From Nocardioides sp. SR21 (GTDB lineage: Bacteria; Actinomycetota; Actinomycetes; Propionibacteriales; Nocardioidaceae): DNA of 64,000 bases. This document shows positions 60,049 to 64,000 of the stretch, piece after piece. Under the pieces are notes generated by a model. The model did no database searches, was not told the origin of the DNA, and was given only the letters and a program-made list of their open reading frames with translations. The translations under genes were made by a program, and so were the position numbers. How positions within the stretch are numbered: the first letter of the stretch is position 1; each line of letters starts with the position of its first letter. The stretch is taken from the NCBI RefSeq assembly GCF_022761125.1, contig NZ_JAKWJR010000001.1, positions 248,001-312,000 of the forward strand, read 5' to 3'.

Positions 60049-62139
60049 ATGATGCGGCGCATGGGAGCACGTGAACCGGGCGGCGTGGCGGCGGTCGCAC
60101 CACCGACGATGATGGCGGTGCGGCGGCGTCAGCCCGTCCTGATGTGGGCGGCCGGGCCGTGGCAGCTCGCCGGCATCGCGGTGGCCGCGCTGGCGTGGAC
60201 CTTCGCGGGCGCCGCCGTCGCGCTGCTGCTCGTCAACGGAGCCGCGCCCGGCTACGTCGCGTTCTGGGTGATGGACGTGCTCACGGCGACCGTCTACGGG
60301 GGCGCCTGCCTGCTGATGCTTCCTCGGTCGCGGCACCCGGTCGTGTGGATCCTGGTCGCGGGCGCGATCGGATGTGGGATCTCCGGCTTCCTCACCCAGT
60401 ACCTGGGGCTCGCGGCGACCGATCCGGAGCTGTGGGCGCCCGCGTGGCTGTGGGTGATGTCGGCCTGGATCTGGATCCCCGGGACCTACGCGTCGATCGC
60501 CGTGCTGCCCTGGCTGGTCTCGCCGCGGCCGAACCCCCGCTGGGTGCACGCCGTGGTCGCGGTGGGCGTGGTGGCGATCGCCTGGCGGGTGCTCGCCGAG
60601 GTGACCGCGCCGTACCTCGGGTTCGACAACCCGCTCGCCGTCATGCCGGACGCGTTCGTGGACCTGAGGCGATCCCTCGGGTACTGGCCGGACCGTCTCT
60701 GCGTCGTGCTCGGCCTGGCCGGCGCGGCCCGGCTCGCGTGGATCCGCGTCGTGTACGGCGACGAGGGTCGGGGCTACGGGTGGCTGGCCTGGGGCGCGCT
60801 CTTCTTCGCGATCGCCTACGTCCCGATCGTGTTCCCTGCCCCGGACGGCCTCGAGCAGGTCGCGACCGACTTCGCGGGCGCCAGCCTGATCGCCGCGCAG
60901 GCGTTCCTGCCGGGGGCGCTGCTCGTGGTGGTGCTCGGCCAGAAGCTGTGGGGCATCGAGGTGACCGTCGACCGCGCGATCGTGTGGCTGTCGCTGAGCG
61001 TCGCCCTGGTGCTGAGCTACGTGGTCGCCGCGTGGTTCGTCCAGCGGCAGCTGTCGGCCTCGGCCGACGTCGCCGCGATGGTCGCCCTCGCGATCCTGCT
61101 GGTGGCCTCCCAACCGCTGCGCTCCTGGATCCAGCGACGTGCCGACCACCTGGTCTACGGCCGGTCGAAGGACCCGGTCGCGCTGATCGGTGCGTTGGGC
61201 AGCGTCGCCGCCACGTCCACGGACTCGGGTGGTCTCGACGCGATCGCCCGGACGCTCGCCCACGACATGCGGCTCGGGAGGGTCGACATCCGGGACGCAG
61301 CTGGTGCCGTCGTCGCGACCACCGGCGGGGACGCCACGAGCTGGAACGACGACGCGCACGACGTGCCGCTGCTGGTCGACGGCCGGGAGCTGGGGTCGCT
61401 GCTCGTGGTCGCTCCGACCGGGCAGGCGCTCGACGTACGCTCGCTGCGCCTGGTCGAGCAGATGAGCGGCCTCGTCGGGATCTCGCTGGAGCTGGCGACG
61501 GTGAACGCCCGGCTCAACACCGCGACGACCCGCCTGGTCGAGGTGCGCCAGGAGGAGCGCCGGATGCTGCGCCGGGACCTCCATGACGGCATCGGTCCCG
61601 CCCTCGCCGGCATCGGGCTCGGCATCGCCGCGGCCGAGCGACGCCTCGACCACGACGTCGCCGGGACCCGGGACCTGCTGCGGGAGCTCCAGGAGGAGCT
61701 CACGCACCGGATCCAGGACGTGCGGCTGCTCTCGCGCTCGCTGCTGCCGGCCGCGCTCGACGACGGCGACCTGGGTGGTGCCCTCGAGGCGCTCGGTGCC
61801 CGGTTCGAGACCTCGGGCCTGACGGTGGAGGTCGACTGCGGCCGCCTCGGCGAGCTCGACACCCGACACCAGATCGCGGTCTACCACGTCGCCTCGGAGG
61901 CGCTGCTCAACGCGCACCGGCACGGTCGCGCCCGGCGGGTGGTGATCACGGTCGCAGGCGGTGATGCGGCGCCGACGACCCTGGAGGTGGTCGACGACGG
62001 CTCGGGGATCGACCCGGCCTCGGTACGAGGGGTGGGTCTGAGGTCGATGCAGGAGCGGGCAGGCGAGCAGGGCGGCTCGTTCGAGATCGGTCCGGGCGAC
62101 GCGGGCAGGGGCACGCGGCTGCGTATGGTGCTGCCGTGA
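60049..62139 (+). CDS. Sensor histidine kinase, NarL/DesK-type (HisKA_3)
   Basis: About 696 residues. The N-terminal half has roughly eight membrane helices. A GAF-like or linker region follows, then the dimerisation/phosphoacceptor helix (EERRMLRRDLHDGIGPALAGIGLGI, phospho-His codon at 61582) and a HATPase_c domain (LEVVDDGSGIDPASVRGVGLRSMQERA). The start is uncertain: ATG 60049, 60052 or 60061. The longer TTG frame from 59971 would run across the 16-bp box. It overlaps the response regulator gene by four bases. Confidence 0.88.
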   Translation: MMRRMGAREPGGVAAVAPPTMMAVRRRQPVLMWAAGPWQLAGIAVAALAWTFAGAAVALLLVNGAAPGYVAFWVMDVLTATVYGGACLLMLPRSRHPVVWILVAGAIGCGISGFLTQYLGLAATDPELWAPAWLWVMSAWIWIPGTYASIAVLPWLVSPRPNPRWVHAVVAVGVVAIAWRVLAEVTAPYLGFDNPLAVMPDAFVDLRRSLGYWPDRLCVVLGLAGAARLAWIRVVYGDEGRGYGWLAWGALFFAIAYVPIVFPAPDGLEQVATDFAGASLIAAQAFLPGALLVVVLGQKLWGIEVTVDRAIVWLSLSVALVLSYVVAAWFVQRQLSASADVAAMVALAILLVASQPLRSWIQRRADHLVYGRSKDPVALIGALGSVAATSTDSGGLDAIARTLAHDMRLGRVDIRDAAGAVVATTGGDATSWNDDAHDVPLLVDGRELGSLLVVAPTGQALDVRSLRLVEQMSGLVGISLELATVNARLNTATTRLVEVRQEERRMLRRDLHDGIGPALAGIGLGIAAAERRLDHDVAGTRDLLRELQEELTHRIQDVRLLSRSLLPAALDDGDLGGALEALGARFETSGLTVEVDCGRLGELDTRHQIAVYHVASEALLNAHRHGRARRVVITVAGGDAAPTTLEVVDDGSGIDPASVRGVGLRSMQERAGEQGGSFEIGPGDAGRGTRLRMVLP

Positions 62140-62801
62140 CCGAGATCCCCCAGGTTCGTCTCGTCATCGTGGACGACCACCCGACGTTCCGGATCGGGAT
62201 GGCGGCGCTCCTCTCCGAGATCGAGGGGTTCGAGGTCATCGGCGAGGCGGCCAGCCAGGAGGAGGCCGTCCGCGTGGTGGTGGAGTCCCGGCCCGACGTC
62301 GTCATCATGGATCTCGACCTCGGCGGCGGCTCCGGCGTGGACGCGACCCGGGACATCCTGCGGGGCGCCCCCGGGACGGGCATCCTCGTGGTCACGATGT
62401 CCGGCGACGACCACGCCGTGTTCACCGCCATGCGCGCCGGCGCTCGCGGCTACCTCCTCAAGGGCGCCGAGCCGGCCGACATCGAGCGGTCCATCCGCGC
62501 GGTCGCGGCGGGCGGCGTCACGCTCGGACCCGAGGTGGCCGACGTCGCGGTCTCCTACCTGACCGGCGCCCGGACCGCGACCGGTGGACCGTTCCAGGAG
62601 CTGACCGAGCGCGAGCGGGAGGTGCTCGAGCTGGTCGCCCGCGGCCACGACAACACCGCGATCGCCCAGGCCCTCGTGCTGACGCCGAAGACCGTGCGCA
62701 ACTACGTGTACGCCGTCTTCACCAAGCTCGACGTCAACGACCGGGCCGCGCTGGTCGTCAAGGCGCGGGAGGCCGGGATCGGGCTCACCAACCGTCCGTA
62801 G
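62136..62801 (+). CDS. Response regulator, NarL/LuxR type
   Basis: A 221-residue regulator starting at GTG. The receiver domain has the acidic pair (VIVDDHPTF) and the phospho-Asp in DVVIMDLDLGGGSG. The C-terminal LuxR helix-turn-helix follows (LTEREREVLELVARGHDNTAIAQALVLTPKTVRNYVYAVFTKL). It should be phosphorylated by the coupled kinase. The 16-bp boxes nearby are its likely targets. Confidence 0.94.
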   Translation: MTEIPQVRLVIVDDHPTFRIGMAALLSEIEGFEVIGEAASQEEAVRVVVESRPDVVIMDLDLGGGSGVDATRDILRGAPGTGILVVTMSGDDHAVFTAMRAGARGYLLKGAEPADIERSIRAVAAGGVTLGPEVADVAVSYLTGARTATGGPFQELTEREREVLELVARGHDNTAIAQALVLTPKTVRNYVYAVFTKLDVNDRAALVVKAREAGIGLTNRP

Positions 62802-62818
62802 GGATCGGTGCGTGATGT

Positions 62819-62902
62819 TTCACCATGTTCAGTGGTCGAACCTGCACTTCTCATGGCGTGCAGACCATGTGAAGTGCGGGTTCGCCTGCATCACATGGTG
62901 AA
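62819..62902. repeat. Large two-part inverted repeat downstream of the two-component system
   Basis: The outer arms TTCACCATGT (62819-62828) and ACATGGTGAA (62893-62902) are perfect. The inner arms 62837-62856 and 62865-62884 match at 18 of 20 positions around an 8-base loop. It may act as terminator for the response regulator gene, but its size and lower GC suggest a mobile or repeated palindrome. It lies in a 226-base intergenic region with no other feature seen. Confidence 0.75.
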
Positions 62903-63027
62903 GCTGCGACCACCGCCCACGGTCCTAGGACCTCCGTCCAGGTGCGGCACTGGACATTGGTCGCGATCGGGCGAGATCGACCCGACGGGATTCTTTTCGA
63001 CCGATTCCGTCCGGTTACGGTCCGGCC

Positions 63028-63663
63028 ATGAAGCTCTCCTCACCCCGACTGCTCGCCGGCGCGACGGTCGCCTCGCTCCTGCTCGTCGGCGTGGTCACGG
63101 CGACCTCGGTCCCCGGCCCGGCGCTGGCCGCCGGTGACGACCGGCCGAGCACCATCACCGTGGCCGACCCCGCTCACGACGTGCGCGAGATCGACGTCCG
63201 CGACGAGGAGGCGGGGAACGGCACCGCGGCGCCGACCCGTAGCAACGGCGACGTGCGGAGCATGACGGTCACCTACGGTCCGAGCGAGATCGAGATCGTC
63301 ACCGAGTTCCGTGAGCTGCGGCGACCCACGCAGCGCGCGCCACGGCTGGTCGCGGGTGGGACGCTGTTCACGTCCGAGAACGTGATCGGATCCATCTCGA
63401 TGTACGCGAGCCGGCGCGACCCCCACGGCACGTCGATGCTGGATGGAGTCGCCGAGTGCGTGTCGCACCGCGTCGACTACCGCCTGAACCGCGTCGTCGT
63501 CCGAGTGCCCGCGGACTGCCTCGGAGACCCCACATGGGTCCGGGTCCAGGCCTTCGGGGCCGTGTTCCGCACCACCCAGGAGGGGCACTTCGTCCAGGGC
63601 GATGTGGCTCCGGGCCTCGGACTGCGCCACGGCCGCCTGACCTCGCGCGTCTTCCGCCCGTAG
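63028..63663 (+). CDS. Secreted protein, unknown function
   Basis: A 211-residue protein with a signal peptide (about 1-35, ending ALAAG). The mature part is beta-rich and includes DPAHDVREIDVRDEEAGNGTAAP followed by a jelly-roll-like pattern (ADPAxD...xV-type seen in exported actinobacterial proteins of unknown role). One Cys pair. No family confidently assigned. Confidence 0.8.
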   Translation: MKLSSPRLLAGATVASLLLVGVVTATSVPGPALAAGDDRPSTITVADPAHDVREIDVRDEEAGNGTAAPTRSNGDVRSMTVTYGPSEIEIVTEFRELRRPTQRAPRLVAGGTLFTSENVIGSISMYASRRDPHGTSMLDGVAECVSHRVDYRLNRVVVRVPADCLGDPTWVRVQAFGAVFRTTQEGHFVQGDVAPGLGLRHGRLTSRVFRP

Positions 63664-63756
63664 GCGTTGTTGCGGCACGGCACCAATCGGGCAACTTCCC
63701 AGAATTCGGGCGCGCCTTTCCTTACCGTGGGGTGGCAAGCCAACGAAGGGTGCAGT

Positions 63757-64000
63757 GTGGAACGGGTCGTTCGCCCACGGATCTTGCGCGCTCTCACCCT
63801 GGTGGTGGGCGTGCTGCTGGTCCTGCCGATGGGTATTTCCGAGCAGGCCAGTGCGGCTCCTGCCGCGGAGCACGCGGACAGCAGCGCTGATGACGGTCGC
63901 ACCGTCCCGGCGTACCTCGACGCTGAGGACCCCGATCGGGTGGTCCGGGTCTTCTCGGTGAAGTTCTGGGGGCGCGCCGGCGAGCGGCGCTACATCACCT
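63757..64000 (+). CDS. Secreted protein, N-terminal fragment
   Basis: The gene is cut by the right edge; 81 codons are visible. The start GTG 63757 has GAAGGG upstream. The frame opens with a basic start and a hydrophobic signal (ALTLVVGVLLVLPMGI, cleavage near ASAAP). An acidic stretch follows, then VVRVFSVKFWGRAGERRYIT. The overlapping frame from GTG 63755 ends at 63961 and has no sensible composition. Function unknown. Confidence 0.7.
   Translation, partial: MERVVRPRILRALTLVVGVLLVLPMGISEQASAAPAAEHADSSADDGRTVPAYLDAEDPDRVVRVFSVKFWGRAGERRYIT

Noticed and set aside
63755..63961. Alternative frame from GTG 63755
   Set aside because: Trp/Cys/Ser-rich nonsense composition, whereas the frame two bases on encodes a proper signal peptide.

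Overview
The window is GC-rich, densely packed actinobacterial chromosome. The gene content points to a motile member of the Nocardioidaceae/Propionibacteriales, although this is inferred from gene content only. Supporting signs are a DtxR/IdeR-type iron box, the galU-glp-rimJ-sepX division cluster, FliA/WhiG-type promoters, many stop/start overlaps (ATGA, GTGA) and several genes without a clear Shine-Dalgarno sequence.

Layout. 1-4449: the end of pdxH, a TetR regulator with its own palindromic operator, and a heterodimeric ABC exporter. 4521-4720: a compact unit with no protein family match, made of a promoter, a near-perfect Shine-Dalgarno, a 12-codon ORF, hairpins and a terminator-like stem. 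4711-32704: a nearly complete flagellar locus. On the minus strand, read from high to low coordinates, it runs sigma factor, fliC, fliD, fliS, a small orphan, flgB, flgC, fliE, fliF, fliG, fliH, fliI, fliJ, an NlpC/P60-SLT lytic enzyme, fliK, flgD, flgE, flbD, motA, motB, fliL, fliM, fliN, fliO, fliP, fliQ, fliR, flhB, flhA and a small membrane orphan. On the plus strand it runs flgN, flgK, flgL, fliW, csrA. Five FliA-type promoters sharing CTCA(A/G)-N15/16-NCCGA sit at the heads of the late operons. The fliC leader carries ANGGA sites matching the FliW-CsrA switch encoded in the same locus.

32796-46522: accessory and housekeeping genes. These are an MFS exporter with a MarR regulator, a GH13 glucosidase, a thioesterase-like protein, IdeR, a sirtuin, an enoyl-reductase-like protein, tRNA-Arg with a duplicated 3' half, a UspA protein, an IdeR-boxed iron-siderophore lipoprotein, an LCP cell-wall ligase, MscL, a SAF protein, an FmdB-like zinc ribbon and 5-formyl-THF cyclo-ligase. 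46546-51572: galU-glp(moeA)-moaC-mog-rimJ-sepX, combining nucleotide-sugar, molybdopterin and FtsZ-linked division genes. 51633-54099: tRNA-Ala, Ohr/OhrR and a DUF2252 protein.

54232-64000: an accessory region of secreted and membrane proteins around a NarL-type two-component system. A 16-bp box, GGGAC(A/G)-N-C-N-G-N-CCCTG, occurs four times between 56.0 and 60.0 kb. It lies upstream of two divergent paralogous secreted propeller proteins, upstream of the histidine kinase, and at one orphan site followed by a strong terminator. I propose it as the response-regulator operator. This apparent regulon and the 4.5-kb unit are the best candidates for undescribed biology.
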